Counted from the stretch's first letter, positions 1-9,724 are shown. The stretch is 64,000 bases of DNA from Bradyrhizobium sp. BR13661 (GCF_029892425.1 NZ_JARXWB010000038.1:1-64000), one strand, 5' to 3'. Made by a program: numbers and translations. The notes: generated by a model from the sequence alone, not told the origin.

Positions 1-400
1 CGGTGAGCGTCGACAACACCTGGCACAATGCCGACGGCAATCTCGGCACCGGCTTCACCAGCCCCGTCTTCGTGGTCGACACCGTGACGCCGACGGCGGC
101 GGTCGCGGTCAGCAGCGCCGACGTCAACCTCGTCCACAACACCGCCCTTGTGACCTTCACGTTCAGCCAGGCGCCGAGCGATTTCAACCTCGGCCACACC
201 AGCGCGGTCGGCGGAACGCTCGGCCCGCTGACGGCAAGTCCCGACGGCAAGACCTACACCGCCACCTTCACCGCCAATGCCGGCACCGACATCGCCAATG
301 CCTCGGTGAGCGTCGACAACACCTGGCACAATGCCGACGGCAATCTCGGCACCGGCTTCACCAGCCCCGTCTTCGTGGTCGACACCGTGACGCCGACGCT
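1..400 (+). repeat. 303-bp in-frame tandem repeat (Ig-like modules)
   Basis: The stretch starting cggtgagcgtcgacaacacc at base 1 reappears at base 304. The copies remain the same through the segment ending gtgacgccgac, giving a 303-bp (101-codon) period. Near-identity at DNA level indicates recent unequal duplication or gene conversion within the adhesin gene. The array probably extends left of the window. Confidence 0.8.
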
Positions 401-3131
401 GACCGAGCACCTCGTGTCCGATACCGGATCCTCGTCGGCCGACAACATCACCTCCAATGATGGGTTGACCGGCATCGGTCTGGCCGACACCTTGGTACAC
501 TTCAAAGTTGACGGAGTCGACATCGCCTCCACCACGTCAACCAACGCTGAAGGAGTGTGGTCATTCACGCCATCGGGGCTGATGGATGGTGCGCACACGA
601 TAATTGCGAGTCAGACCGATGGCTTTGGCAACACCGGCACCGCGACGCTGAGCTTTACACTCGATACCGATGCTCCGGTGGTAACAATCGGAAACATCAA
701 CGCTACGACGCAGACGATTTCCGGAACGGCCGATCCTGCCGATGTCGGAGCGCCCATCACCATCCTAGATAGCGTCACCACTAACAATCCCTTAACCCCG
801 TATGCCACGGCCCTTCTTACAGCAGGCCAAAACCAGACCCGAGGAGTGTTGATCAATGGGCTGGGCGGGCCCGCCGGCTTCGGAACTAACACCCTCGCCG
901 CTGGCGATGACAATTACTCGTCTGCGATTAACATCACCTCAGTGTTTGGGACGGCTGGAGTAAATTTCTTTGGTCACAACTACACTTCGCTTTACATCAA
1001 CAACAATGGCAATATTACGTTTGCACAGCCAAATTCCACATATACGCCGAGCGCGATCAGTGCTCAGGCCAACAACCCTATCATCGCGCCGTTCTGGGCA
1101 GACGTAGATACGCGCGGTGGTCCCGGCACCCCCACCGGCGGAAATGACACGGGGGCCAACAAAGTTTTCTACAATCTCGACTCCGTGGATGGCGTCCTGA
1201 CGATCACTTGGGACGATGTTGGATATTACTCCCAAGCAACGAACAAACTGGATGCGTTCCAGGTTCAGCTTATCAGTCTGGGCGGCGGCAATTTCGACAT
1301 TGTATACCGATACGCGAGTATCAATTGGACGACAGGAAGCGCGAGCGGTGGAGTGAATGGTCTGGGCGGAACGCCCGCAAGGGCCGGCTATTCAGCGGGT
1401 GACGGCAACATCGCTCATTATTTTGAACTGCCGCAGTCAGGAAATCAGGCTGAGTTGCTGGCGCTTCCGACAACCCCCGGCGACACGGGAATCGCAGGCG
1501 TTGACGTCTATCAGGTCCTCAACGGCCAAGTAGGCACACCAACTGTGACAACCATCGGCAGCACGACCGTGAACAGCGACGGCACCTGGTCAGCCAACGT
1601 TACGCTGCCGAACGGCCCCAATACCGTGACTGCCCAGGAGACTGATCTCGCCGGCAACACTGGCACCAGCACGCCTGTAATCCTGAATGGTACTAATTCA
1701 GCTCCGGCAGGTGTAGCTGGATCCACCATCAACTTGGGGCTAACGCAGCCTGCCGGCGTAGGCAGCGAGGCGGTTACTGTTACGGGCTCTTGGTTCAACT
1801 GGACAATGGAGGGCGCCAATCACAATCCGGATGGTTCCTGGACAGCACTGACTAGCGATTTCTCGATGCTAACGATAACACCGGATGTGAATTTTGTCGG
1901 TGCGGCCGTGCTCACAGTCACCGAAAGCTGGATTAACTCAGACGGCAGCGCCAACTCTAAGATAGTATCGGACAACGTCGAAGCCTACGCACCTAGCTCA
2001 CCAATTTTCGCCATTGCGGGCGACGATCACTTAACAGGCACAGGTAACAGCGATCAATTTGTCTTCGCTCAGCCGATCGGCAATGACGTAATCTACAATT
2101 TTGACCCCACCACCGACAGAATCGATTTAATTGGCTTCAGCGGCATCGCTACCTTTGGCGATCTTCAAGGAAATATCGCGGACGATGTCAACGGCAACGC
2201 CGTGATTCACCTCGGTGCCAATGAGACAATAACGTTAAGTGGTGTTCACGCAGCCGATCTTACTTCGAATGGGTTCGAGTTCAATCAAGCGCCGATCATG
2301 GAAAACCCAGGAACGATGCAACTCGGTGACCGCTCCAAGTTGCCGTTGAGCGGGACGGTTCAGAACAGCGGCACCATCGAATTGAACTCTACCGGTGACG
2401 AGACGGACTTGCAGCTTATCGGACGCGGAGTCGCATTCACAGGCGCCGGGCACATCGTCTTGTCCGATAGTGCGCAAAATATAATTAGCGGCACTAGCGC
2501 CGATGTGACGATGACTAACGCCGACAATATTGTGTCTGGGGCTGGTCAGATTGGCAATGGAAAACTAGTGTTGACTAACGGGGGCACAATCGACGCAACC
2601 GGCGCGAACTCTCTTACGATTGATACGGGCGCCAATGTCGTGATCAATTCAGGAACGCTTGAGGCGACTGGCAGTGGTGGTCTCACCGTTCAGAGCGATG
2701 TGATCAATACAGGCTTCTTGTGGGCCAACGGCGGCGATACCACATTTCGGGGAAACGTAACCGGTGACGGATCGGCTCTCATCAGTGGATTAGCTTCGCT
2801 CGAGTTTGGTGCCGGATCTAGCCAAAACACCGCTTTCGCTGCGGGCTCCTCAGGGACACTCGTACTTGACCAAGCGTCTTATTTCTCGGGCATTATATCG
2901 GGAATGACTTCGAGCAATCATCTGGACCTTCTGGATTTCAGCTTTGCAAAAGGCACGACGCTGAATTACTCGCCCAATGTGGACGGCAGCGGCGGGGTGT
3001 TGACCGTCACAGACGCAACGCACTCCGCCAATATTACCCTGTCAGGTCATTTCAGCCCTGGAGGATTCCAAGCCGGCATTGACCACGGAACAGGAACGCT
3101 AATTAGCTACCATGATGTACTCTTAGTTTGA
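1..3131 (+). CDS. C-terminal part of a giant Ig-repeat surface adhesin (5' end outside window)
   Basis: The reading frame is open from base 3 and must continue upstream; about 1042 residues are visible. First come Ig-like repeats of 101 residues: bases 1-97 recur essentially unchanged 303 bases later. Another Ig-type domain follows (near residues 130-230). A nidogen-like (NIDO) domain spans roughly residues 280-480, with the typical YINNNGNITF and PIIAPFWADVDTR segments. An RTX/serralysin-type block near residue 670 has GDDHLTGTGNSDQFVF. A beta-helix-like tail with repeated NSGTIE / NGGTIDATG turns ends the protein. No transmembrane anchor or autotransporter barrel is seen. By family this is a secreted, calcium-binding cell-surface adhesin, probably exported by a type I system not present in this window. 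The substrate or partner is unknown. It shares design with the protein at 38300-50887. Confidence 0.85.
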   Translation, partial: VSVDNTWHNADGNLGTGFTSPVFVVDTVTPTAAVAVSSADVNLVHNTALVTFTFSQAPSDFNLGHTSAVGGTLGPLTASPDGKTYTATFTANAGTDIANASVSVDNTWHNADGNLGTGFTSPVFVVDTVTPTLTEHLVSDTGSSSADNITSNDGLTGIGLADTLVHFKVDGVDIASTTSTNAEGVWSFTPSGLMDGAHTIIASQTDGFGNTGTATLSFTLDTDAPVVTIGNINATTQTISGTADPADVGAPITILDSVTTNNPLTPYATALLTAGQNQTRGVLINGLGGPAGFGTNTLAAGDDNYSSAINITSVFGTAGVNFFGHNYTSLYINNNGNITFAQPNSTYTPSAISAQANNPIIAPFWADVDTRGGPGTPTGGNDTGANKVFYNLDSVDGVLTITWDDVGYYSQATNKLDAFQVQLISLGGGNFDIVYRYASINWTTGSASGGVNGLGGTPARAGYSAGDGNIAHYFELPQSGNQAELLALPTTPGDTGIAGVDVYQVLNGQVGTPTVTTIGSTTVNSDGTWSANVTLPNGPNTVTAQETDLAGNTGTSTPVILNGTNSAPAGVAGSTINLGLTQPAGVGSEAVTVTGSWFNWTMEGANHNPDGSWTALTSDFSMLTITPDVNFVGAAVLTVTESWINSDGSANSKIVSDNVEAYAPSSPIFAIAGDDHLTGTGNSDQFVFAQPIGNDVIYNFDPTTDRIDLIGFSGIATFGDLQGNIADDVNGNAVIHLGANETITLSGVHAADLTSNGFEFNQAPIMENPGTMQLGDRSKLPLSGTVQNSGTIELNSTGDETDLQLIGRGVAFTGAGHIVLSDSAQNIISGTSADVTMTNADNIVSGAGQIGNGKLVLTNGGTIDATGANSLTIDTGANVVINSGTLEATGSGGLTVQSDVINTGFLWANGGDTTFRGNVTGDGSALISGLASLEFGAGSSQNTAFAAGSSGTLVLDQASYFSGIISGMTSSNHLDLLDFSFAKGTTLNYSPNVDGSGGVLTVTDATHSANITLSGHFSPGGFQAGIDHGTGTLISYHDVLLV

Positions 3132-3783
3132 TATCGCCGCTGCCCGTCGACTATTGCGATTAAAGCACCTTTGGATGCGACCTTGCTCACCGGATGTTAC
3201 GACGCACGCAGCGCACAGCTGTCACGCGGGGTCTGATGCCATTCTGCGCAAAATTCCAGTACAGGACTGAATCTGCGGAAATCGCTAACGTCCACTCAGG
3301 ATCATCTCACCGTGAGGACAGGCTATCTGGCTCGTTTTATCGCCCTCGGCGTGCCGTGCCAATCGTGCGGAATGGCGCGGTGCCGGCCAGGGGGCGTGGT
3401 TGAGCGGCGCCTGCGGCCGACCCCCGCGGATGAGCAAGCGCCCGGCCGCTTGTGGGGCTTCCGGGGTGATGGGGATCGGCCGGGTGTGCGCGGTGGCTTA
3501 GGCCGCGCGTAGAGCAACCGGTAGAGCGTGGCGCTAGTTCACTACAGGCACGCATTTTGCTTCGTTCCTGAGTTGGCTCCCGTTCAAACCTTTGCGCGGG
3601 GTCCATTCCCAGCCCTTGCCCGGCGCACGCCTCGCGCCGGGCTTTTTTCTGGGTGCAATGGTAGAGGCCAAGAGCCGGTGCGCTACTCACGTTTGGCTTC
3701 GAGTGGCGCGCGAGGCCGCCCTTCGTCGCAATTGACAAGTCCTCAAACAGCCGTGCAAGCCATAGGCGGCTGGGGATGCAGAG
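3132..3783. other. Intergenic region without a supportable gene
   Basis: Short open frames here have no recognisable protein character. The only structured element is the terminator at 3618-3648. A weak tRNA D-arm-like string (ggtagagcg) near 3521 does not fold into a tRNA. Confidence 0.5.
3618..3648 (+). terminator. Rho-independent terminator
   Basis: A perfect 9-bp GC stem (GCCCGGCGC, positions 3618-3626, pairing with 3634-3642) around a 7-base loop is followed by six T residues. It lies about 490 bases after the adhesin stop codon, so it may serve that transcript or a small RNA starting in the gap. Confidence 0.75.
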
Positions 3784-4095
3784 ATGGGATGGATCGCGAA
3801 TTGGCTTCGCCGGCCTGACGTCGGGGTAAGGCCTAGGGACGGTGCGCAGGTGGACTTACAACCGCTGTCTGAGCGCGGCGGCCGGTGGCTCAAAGCCAAC
3901 CTATTTCACTTCCCCGGGGCGGTGTGGTCGCGCAAGCGCGGATGTGTGGAGCTATCAGAGGGGGACGTAATCGCGCTTCATCTCGTGACAGAGCGCATGA
4001 CATCGGTAGGACTGCGGGTGCGGTTCTATGGACGCCTTCGCCGTTGGGACGGAGCCTCGCCCGTCTGGACGTTGCTCGTGCGCGGAAAGGGCTAA
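3784..4095 (+). CDS. Possible hypothetical protein, 103 aa
   Basis: I do not recognise a family. The frame gives a soluble protein with alternating hydrophobic segments in its second half (VIALHLVTERMTSVGLRVRFYG, residues about 63-84) ending in a basic tail, which looks more protein-like than the overlapping frames. The upstream ribosome-binding site is weak. It stands alone on the plus strand, and it may be spurious. Confidence 0.3.
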   Translation: MGWIANWLRRPDVGVRPRDGAQVDLQPLSERGGRWLKANLFHFPGAVWSRKRGCVELSEGDVIALHLVTERMTSVGLRVRFYGRLRRWDGASPVWTLLVRGKG

Positions 4096-4684
4096 TGAAA
4101 AACGATTCCACGGTCTAGGTGTCTTCTTGTGGGCCCTCAACTGAGGCGGCCTTACACGAGCTTACCTTACTCCGCAGCATCTTTGACTGAGCCGACAGCG
4201 CCGCGCGCCTCGCTAGTTCATCATGATTCTCTGCCGCCTTCCGCAGTGACTGCCTACCTGTTCGTGTTGGGCGTTTTCCGCCTCCGTGCGATTACTCCCT
4301 TATAGGGGGATATTTGTTCAAGACTAAACCTAAGACGTGAACAAGAGTGGTCATGCAATCTTAGGACTGTCGCTGGCTGCAACCGAGCTGCCGGAGCGGC
4401 CCCGGCGTCCCCCGATAGACCCCGCCGCCGGTGCCGTCTCTCCGCTCTCAGGACGGCGGAACGACTGTCAGCATGCCAAGTTTTCCGATAGCTCGGGTTC
4501 GTGATCCCGAGCCAGAAAGTGACTAGTGCCCACAATTCGCGATCCTTGGCGAAGCTCGGGCCTTTTGTCTGGCAGTCCGCCAGCGCGAACCGGGGCCCCG
4601 TAAAATTCCCAGGTGGTGCAACCGACCAGGCGAGGTAGTCTCCCCTCATTGCCAGTAACATTTTTCAGCCCGTCGAGTTTGACA
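4096..4684. other. Intergenic region, nothing coding seen
   Basis: No convincing gene. A 7-bp inverted repeat (GCTCGGG ... CCCGAGC, about 4491-4512) without a T tract is the only structure noted. Confidence 0.4.
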
Positions 4685-4903
4685 ATGACCAACGACACAG
4701 CTGTATTCAATGCAGTGCGTCTCGATCCGATTACCGGTGAGAAAGAATGGATCGGGCGAATGGGGACGCGCACTGCGATCGCTAGAGACGGGCTCGTAGT
4801 CGATCCGACGTCTCTCGGCTACTGTCCACACGAATGGCTCGAGGCGAGCGGCTACGTGGATCTCGATCTAGTGCGGAAATTTCCTCACGGCATTGCCGTT
4901 TGA
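4685..4903 (+). CDS. Small hypothetical protein, 72 aa
   Basis: The ATG at 4685 was chosen over an in-frame start further upstream because the preceding 24 codons have no protein character. The product is a small soluble acidic protein with segments such as RLDPITGEKEWIGRMGTRTA and HEWLEASGYVDLDLVRKFP. No signal peptide, membrane span or known domain is visible. It converges on the minus-strand gene at 4909-5127, five bases away. Function unknown. Confidence 0.45.
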   Translation: MTNDTAVFNAVRLDPITGEKEWIGRMGTRTAIARDGLVVDPTSLGYCPHEWLEASGYVDLDLVRKFPHGIAV

Positions 4904-4908
4904 ACCGC

Positions 4909-5127
4909 TCACCAAACCAATGAGATCGTCGCAGTCGCAAGCTGTACCGCAACGGCAGCCTCGAGTTCGGCCGCGAGCACCCTATGATGCACTGCCAGAC
5001 GATCAGACAGATCTCGCGTTTTAGGATCTGTCGCGAGGTCGCGAATCAACTCGCACTCCGTGACCTGCAACCGGAGCTTCTCCAAATGCTGTTGCATATC
5101 CTTCAGTGGCAGCCATCGCGCGCGCAA
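4909..5127 (-). CDS. Small conserved-type hypothetical protein, 72 aa
   Basis: A short, almost entirely helical protein: the segment QVTECELIRDLATDPKTRDL followed by SDRLAVHHRVLAAELEAAV resembles small proteins I recall from Bradyrhizobium genomes, which have no known role. It has no signal peptide or membrane span, and its heptad-like leucine spacing could support a coiled coil. It is convergent with 4685-4903 and has no obvious operon partner. Confidence 0.5.
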   Translation of the reverse strand: MRARWLPLKDMQQHLEKLRLQVTECELIRDLATDPKTRDLSDRLAVHHRVLAAELEAAVAVQLATATISLVW

Positions 5128-5524
5128 GATCCGCCGAGGTTCGTCGCGCCGCAGCTCCGAACATACAACCTAGTTAGACGTGGACAGGAAAAAGGCGGCA
5201 TTGAGCAACTACTACTCGCCCCCACAACCAATCGACTGCATGGTGAATTGCTGGTGGGAATTGAAATGTGGTCCGTCTCTGTCGTCAGGCCTGGACTTTA
5301 GATCAGCTTGCTTCAATTCCCTCGTTCCTGAACGGCACAAGGAGGTCACAGCGACATTGCCTTGCTGGAACGACATCCTCGAGCAATGACCGAGTACGCA
5401 CCGTCAATTTTCGATGTTAGTACATGGTGAGACATGGGCATATAGAATGGTCTTTTGTTTGGGGCTCTGGTGATGACCCGTCTTCATCACTGGTGAAGCT
5501 GGGCACTTGCTGCTCTGCTTCGTG
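5128..5524. other. Intergenic region, nothing coding seen
   Basis: Overlapping short frames on both strands lack protein character. No structured element was identified. Confidence 0.4.
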
Positions 5525-5886
5525 ATGGCTTTGGCTAATGCGGAGCAGGATGCTTTTCTCGAAACGAGATTTGCCAGGCTTTGAAGCAAGAAGGACGTTC
5601 GTTTGCCGTCGCTTGGCTGGAAGGTTATCTTGCCGGCGCAAGCCAGAAAATGGAAATTGACTATTTCCACACCGCGGACACGATGGCTGGGCTCGCCACT
5701 TTCTGCGCTGCCCATCCTGATCCGACGGTGGCGCAAGCTTGTTGTCGCACTCTTCGCGGCTTTGCTCATTTCGGCTGCGGCGCAAAGACGCCAGATACTT
5801 GGCAATTTGCTGTTTCTTTCGAAAAGGCGGCGACATTCGGGAACCGTTTCGCCGCTGGCATTCAACGCACCCCGTCACTGATCTAA
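5525..5886 (+). pseudogene. Frameshifted gene for a small secreted protein
   Basis: From the ATG at 5525 the frame reads MALANAEQDAFLETRFARL, the end of a signal peptide plus the mature start, then stops at about 5580. The adjacent frame continues without a break in sense with KQEGRSFAVAWLEGYLAGAS and DYFHTADTMAGLATFCAAHP to a stop at 5886. The two halves join by a -1 shift at the CTTTGA sequence near 5577. The GYLAG...ATFCAAHP pattern is typical of short exported proteins that close with a helix after a conserved cysteine. The upstream signal-peptide region (LLLCFVMALANA) lacks its own start, so the gene is broken at least once. Alternatively a sequencing error explains the shift. Confidence 0.5.
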
Positions 5887-6048
5887 AACTTTATGCCGAC
5901 CTTTATTGCGGCTGTATCAACCGGTGAGTAAAGCGTCCCCTGGGCACCATTTTCCTACCATTCAGAACAAAACCGTGAGCCATTTGTGGAGCTCCCGTAA
6001 GCCTTTTCGGTCCCCGATCGACACCTACGCGGAGTCGTCGCTGACGCC

Positions 6049-8616
6049 TCAGCGGATAGCAGCCTGCCGCTCCGCTCCGTGTCGCCTGGGCGCCACTTCG
6101 ACCGTCGAAGCCAAGAAGCTCGGCTGGAGCAGGACGGTGAACTCTTCGAGCGATACCGGCGGAGAGAAAATATAACCTTGCGCCATGGTCGCGCCGTTCT
6201 CGGCCGCGAACCGAAGGTCTTCGGGCGTTTCGATGCCTTCTACGACCGTTTCGAACCCCAATTCGTCCGCAAGTCCGAGCGCCAGGCGAAGGATCGTTTG
6301 CTTCTCGCGGTCTCCCGCGACACCCGCGACAAGCGTGCGATCTAGCTTTACGGCGTCGAAGGGGAGCCTAGCCATCGTCGAAAGATTCGAATAACCGGCT
6401 CCGAAATCGTCCATTGCGAAGCGTATGCCCAATTGCCTGAGCAAGCTTATTCTCTCGCGTACGACGTCAGGATTGCGCATCGCGACCGATTCGGTGACCT
6501 CGATCTCGAGGTGTGGCGGCGGGAAGTCGGCTTCGCGAACGATCGTGACGATATCCTTGACGAACAGGGGGTCCTCGATTTCCGTCGCCGCGACATTTAC
6601 GGCGAGCACGAGGTTCGAGCCGGCCCGGATCAAGCCCCCGATTTCGGCGAGCGCGCGCCTGAGCACGAAGCGGTCGATCTCCATGATCAGGCCGATCTCT
6701 TCCGCAATCTTGATGAAGCGCTGAGGAGGAATGTCGCCCTCCTTCGGATGATGCCAGCGCGCCAGCGCCTCTACACCCATGATGCGGCCATCCACGCAGG
6801 ACACCTTGGGCTGGTAATGGACGACGAGCTTTTCATTGCGGATCGCCAACGCAAGATCGGTTTCGAGCGCATGCCGAGCACGCGCGACCTCTGCGAGATC
6901 AGGAGTGAAGAACGCGTGGGTATTGCGTCCCGAGCTCTTTGCGACATACATTGCAAGGTCGGCGCGGATCAGAAGGTCATCATAGGTTGTGCCGTGGGTG
7001 GGACAGATCGCAATGCCGATGCTGACGCCGATGGTCGCATGGTTGCTCTGGAGCTTGAAGGAGACCTGCAGCGCCTCGATCATCTCGCGGGCAAAGAGGC
7101 TTGCGGCCTCTATCGTCTTCACCCCGGCGATGATGGCGACGAACTCGTCGCCCCCGACCCGGGCGAGCAGACTTTTTTTGACAGCTACCTTGGATGCCAG
7201 CAAATTACTCAAGCGCTCGGCCACCATCCTGAGCAGCTCGTCGCCGGCCTTGTGCCCGAAAGTGTCGTTGATGGATTTGAAACCATCGAGGTCGAGGAAG
7301 AAAAGCGCGCCGCCTTCTTCCGCTTCAATGAGCGCCGGCGCATCGACGCGCATCTTCTCCCGATTGGGAATGCGGCTCACCGTATCGTAGAAAGCGAGCT
7401 GACGAATTTTTCGCGTGCTGGCCCGCAAATGCGTCAGCATTCGCTCGAATGCGAGGCCGAGGCCGCGAACCTCGCCGATGCCCGTTGCGCGGAACGGAAC
7501 GTCGAGATTGCCTCCCGCGATTTCCTGGGCGGTCTTTGCGAGCGCCGAAAGTCCTTTCGTGAAGTGACTTACGGCGGCCAATAGCGCGACGACCAAGGCA
7601 CCGAGCGCCAGCGCCGCGGATGCCAGGAACTGCCACATCAGCGAACGGGTATGGGCTGCGCCGATCTGGAACATCTGATCTCGGGTCGTCGTCACGAGCG
7701 ATGCGCTCGCGAACGTACACACCTTGAGCGTCGCCTCATATTCGACGCAGCGCGCGACGTAGTTGCCGTCATCCGAGCGATGCAACCCGCCCAAGAGCGT
7801 CCTGGCGTTTCTGAATTTCACTCCTTCAGGCCCCGCGGAAGACACGATCTCGTTGTCACTCGCGATGATGACCACCCCGGCATTAGCCAGCGAAGTGAAG
7901 TTCTCGAGAGTCCGCTCCGTGCGCCCGAGCGGACGGACGGCGACGAGCATGCCGATGAGGTCGCCGAAGTCGTCGAACACGGGCTCAATTGCGGTGTGCG
8001 CTATAGTTTGGCGCTGCGGCAGGCCGAGCGCCGACAACTCACCCAACTTGAGCTGATAGGTGCCCTCCTCACCCCGCGGATGCGAGCGGCTATTGTCCTT
8101 GAGGATCGCCCTGAGATTTACAGAGAGGTCGGTCTCTTCGATCGCCCCGTTCAGGGCGAGGAGGTCGAGAGGCTTGTTGGCACCGATCACGCGACCGGTT
8201 TCGTCGAACGCGATCAGCCTTTCGAAGCCGGAGGTCGAAGCAACGATGCTGAGCAGCTCGCGGATAGTCACATCGTTGTGGGAGGCGACCGCCTTGGCGA
8301 TATCGGCGCGCTGAGCGATCTGACGCAGGCGAGATGCGGTTTCCGCGCCGAGGACCTCGATTCGCGCTCGCGCCAACTGCGCCTCCCCGTCGAGGCGACG
8401 AGCGAGCTGATCTTCTGAGAGTTTACCCAGTGCCGCAGCCTGCTGCCCCAGTTGCTGCTGAAGGCGTAGCGCCGTCAAGCCACCGATGAGGCCGAGCCCG
8501 AGCACGCCGGTCGCGAGCACGACGGCAACAAGGCGCACGGCGATAGACGAGCCTAGAACGCCGGACGGAACGGCCCAACGCCGCCTGCGGGATGGCGCCC
8601 TCGATGCCTTCGCCAT
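6049..8616 (-). CDS. Membrane-bound GGDEF-EAL cyclic-di-GMP enzyme
   Basis: Start taken at the ATG at 8616 (855 aa); the longer frame begins at a TTG. Order: transmembrane helix (residues about 20-45), periplasmic sensor region of about 280 residues, second helix (about 325-350), HAMP linker, GGDEF domain with intact RVGGDEF (about residue 489), and EAL domain with intact GVEALARW (about residue 615). Both catalytic motifs look active, so the protein could make or break cyclic-di-GMP. The RxxD inhibitory site expected just before GGDEF is absent. It is divergent from the PstS-like gene at 8921, and the shared spacer has an 11-bp-period repeat, which suggests joint control by a ligand-sensing system. 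This is inference. Confidence 0.9.
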   Translation of the reverse strand: MAKASRAPSRRRRWAVPSGVLGSSIAVRLVAVVLATGVLGLGLIGGLTALRLQQQLGQQAAALGKLSEDQLARRLDGEAQLARARIEVLGAETASRLRQIAQRADIAKAVASHNDVTIRELLSIVASTSGFERLIAFDETGRVIGANKPLDLLALNGAIEETDLSVNLRAILKDNSRSHPRGEEGTYQLKLGELSALGLPQRQTIAHTAIEPVFDDFGDLIGMLVAVRPLGRTERTLENFTSLANAGVVIIASDNEIVSSAGPEGVKFRNARTLLGGLHRSDDGNYVARCVEYEATLKVCTFASASLVTTTRDQMFQIGAAHTRSLMWQFLASAALALGALVVALLAAVSHFTKGLSALAKTAQEIAGGNLDVPFRATGIGEVRGLGLAFERMLTHLRASTRKIRQLAFYDTVSRIPNREKMRVDAPALIEAEEGGALFFLDLDGFKSINDTFGHKAGDELLRMVAERLSNLLASKVAVKKSLLARVGGDEFVAIIAGVKTIEAASLFAREMIEALQVSFKLQSNHATIGVSIGIAICPTHGTTYDDLLIRADLAMYVAKSSGRNTHAFFTPDLAEVARARHALETDLALAIRNEKLVVHYQPKVSCVDGRIMGVEALARWHHPKEGDIPPQRFIKIAEEIGLIMEIDRFVLRRALAEIGGLIRAGSNLVLAVNVAATEIEDPLFVKDIVTIVREADFPPPHLEIEVTESVAMRNPDVVRERISLLRQLGIRFAMDDFGAGYSNLSTMARLPFDAVKLDRTLVAGVAGDREKQTILRLALGLADELGFETVVEGIETPEDLRFAAENGATMAQGYIFSPPVSLEEFTVLLQPSFLASTVEVAPRRHGAERQAAIR

Positions 8617-8741
8617 ATCGGTGTCAGTCGTCACCACTGCCAGCCACCCTGAACTACGGAGGCTGATCAATGTCGCTCACTGAGGCCCCCGCTAAGTTGT
8701 CTTCCAGGCGCCGAATTTAAGCGAGTGAAACCCTCTAAATC

Positions 8742-8760
8742 GTCTATTTATTGTCTATTT
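8742..8760. promoter_or_regulatory. Tandem 11-bp-period repeat, possible PhoB-like operator
   Basis: GTCTATTT occurs at 8742-8749 and again at 8753-8760, one helical turn apart, in the spacer between the divergent cyclic-di-GMP gene and the PstS-like gene. Direct repeats with 11-bp spacing are the hallmark of PhoB-type (OmpR-family) sites, although the half-site only loosely matches the pho box (CTGTCAT). Confidence 0.35.
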
Positions 8761-8920
8761 GTGGCTAGTTAATTACCAAGCGGTTTTTCGAAACCATCAG
8801 ATTGTATGCTTAGGCTTTCTGCTCGCCAAACCGAAGTTTCCAAAAGCCACGGCGTTGCGACAACAGAAGGTTTAGGTTTCTTCGCCAGAATTGTGCACCT
8901 CGTGGTTCGAAGGGTTTGCA

Positions 8921-9724
8921 ATGGCATTTTCGAGGATAATGGCAGCCCTTTTGGGCGTTTGCCTTGCGGTGGTGAATGCCGCTGGCGCCGAAACACGCAG
9001 GCTCGACATTGTCGGGACCGGAGACGGAGTCGATGTCCTTCGCGCCATCGCCGCGAGCTTCATGCAGCAGGAAGGATCGGCACAGGTCGAGATCCCGCCG
9101 AGCATCGGTTCTGGCGGAGGCATCGCGGCCGTGGGGTCCGGTAAGGCGATCTTAGGGCGCGTCGCACGCCGCCTGACGGACGCCGAAGCGGCTTCCGGCA
9201 TCGTCTACAAGGCGATCGCCCGCCTACCCTCGGCTTTCATCGTCCATCCCGGCTGCGGAGTGAGTGCCGTCACAAGCGCTCAGCTCGTTGCGATCTATTC
9301 GGGCCGCCTTGCGAATTGGAAGGAGCTGGGCGGCGCCGATATGCGCATCCGCGTCGTGCGCCGTGAGGACCAGGACAGCACTCTTACGGGGCTACGGGCC
9401 AGCATGCCCGGCTGGCACGATCTCGAGATCACCGAAAAATCGAAGATGGCAACGACCACACAGGAAGCGATCGAGACGGTTCGCGAGGTTCAAGGCGCGA
9501 TCGGCTTCGGTCCCTTCTCGAGGCCGTTGGAACAAGGGCTCACGGTGCTTCGTGTGGACGGCCACTACCCGACGGACGCGGATTATCCCTCGAGCGTTGT
9601 GCTGGCGCTAATCTATCTAAATACGTTGCAGGATCCGGACGCTCTGGCATTTCTACGCTTTGCCGATGCGCAGAAGGCAGCCGACGTCATCACCAGCCTC
9701 GGTAGTCTGCCTGAAAAGCGGTGA
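8921..9724 (+). CDS. PstS-like periplasmic phosphate-type binding protein
   Basis: The ATG at 8921 gives a clean signal peptide (MAFSRIMAALLGVCLAVVNA, cleavage near residue 23) and 267 residues. The mature part follows the PBP-like/PstS fold: GTGDGVDVLRAIAASF, then the anion-loop region IGSGGGIAAVGSGKAILGRV, the LVAIYSGRLANWKELGG segment seen in PstS relatives, and a C-terminal ALAFLRFADAQKAADVI. No pstCAB genes are adjacent, so a sensory or scavenging role beside the divergent GGDEF-EAL protein is plausible. Its ligand cannot be deduced; phosphate or another oxyanion is likely by family. Confidence 0.8.
   Translation: MAFSRIMAALLGVCLAVVNAAGAETRRLDIVGTGDGVDVLRAIAASFMQQEGSAQVEIPPSIGSGGGIAAVGSGKAILGRVARRLTDAEAASGIVYKAIARLPSAFIVHPGCGVSAVTSAQLVAIYSGRLANWKELGGADMRIRVVRREDQDSTLTGLRASMPGWHDLEITEKSKMATTTQEAIETVREVQGAIGFGPFSRPLEQGLTVLRVDGHYPTDADYPSSVVLALIYLNTLQDPDALAFLRFADAQKAADVITSLGSLPEKR

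Noticed and set aside
3505..3610. tRNA-like string (gagcaaccggtagagc ... cgttcaaac)
   Set aside because: D-arm-like motif is present, but acceptor, anticodon and T stems do not pair, so no tRNA is called.
6433..7584. 383-codon plus-strand frame opposite the GGDEF-EAL gene
   Set aside because: Antisense shadow; the minus strand carries unmistakable GGDEF and EAL motifs.
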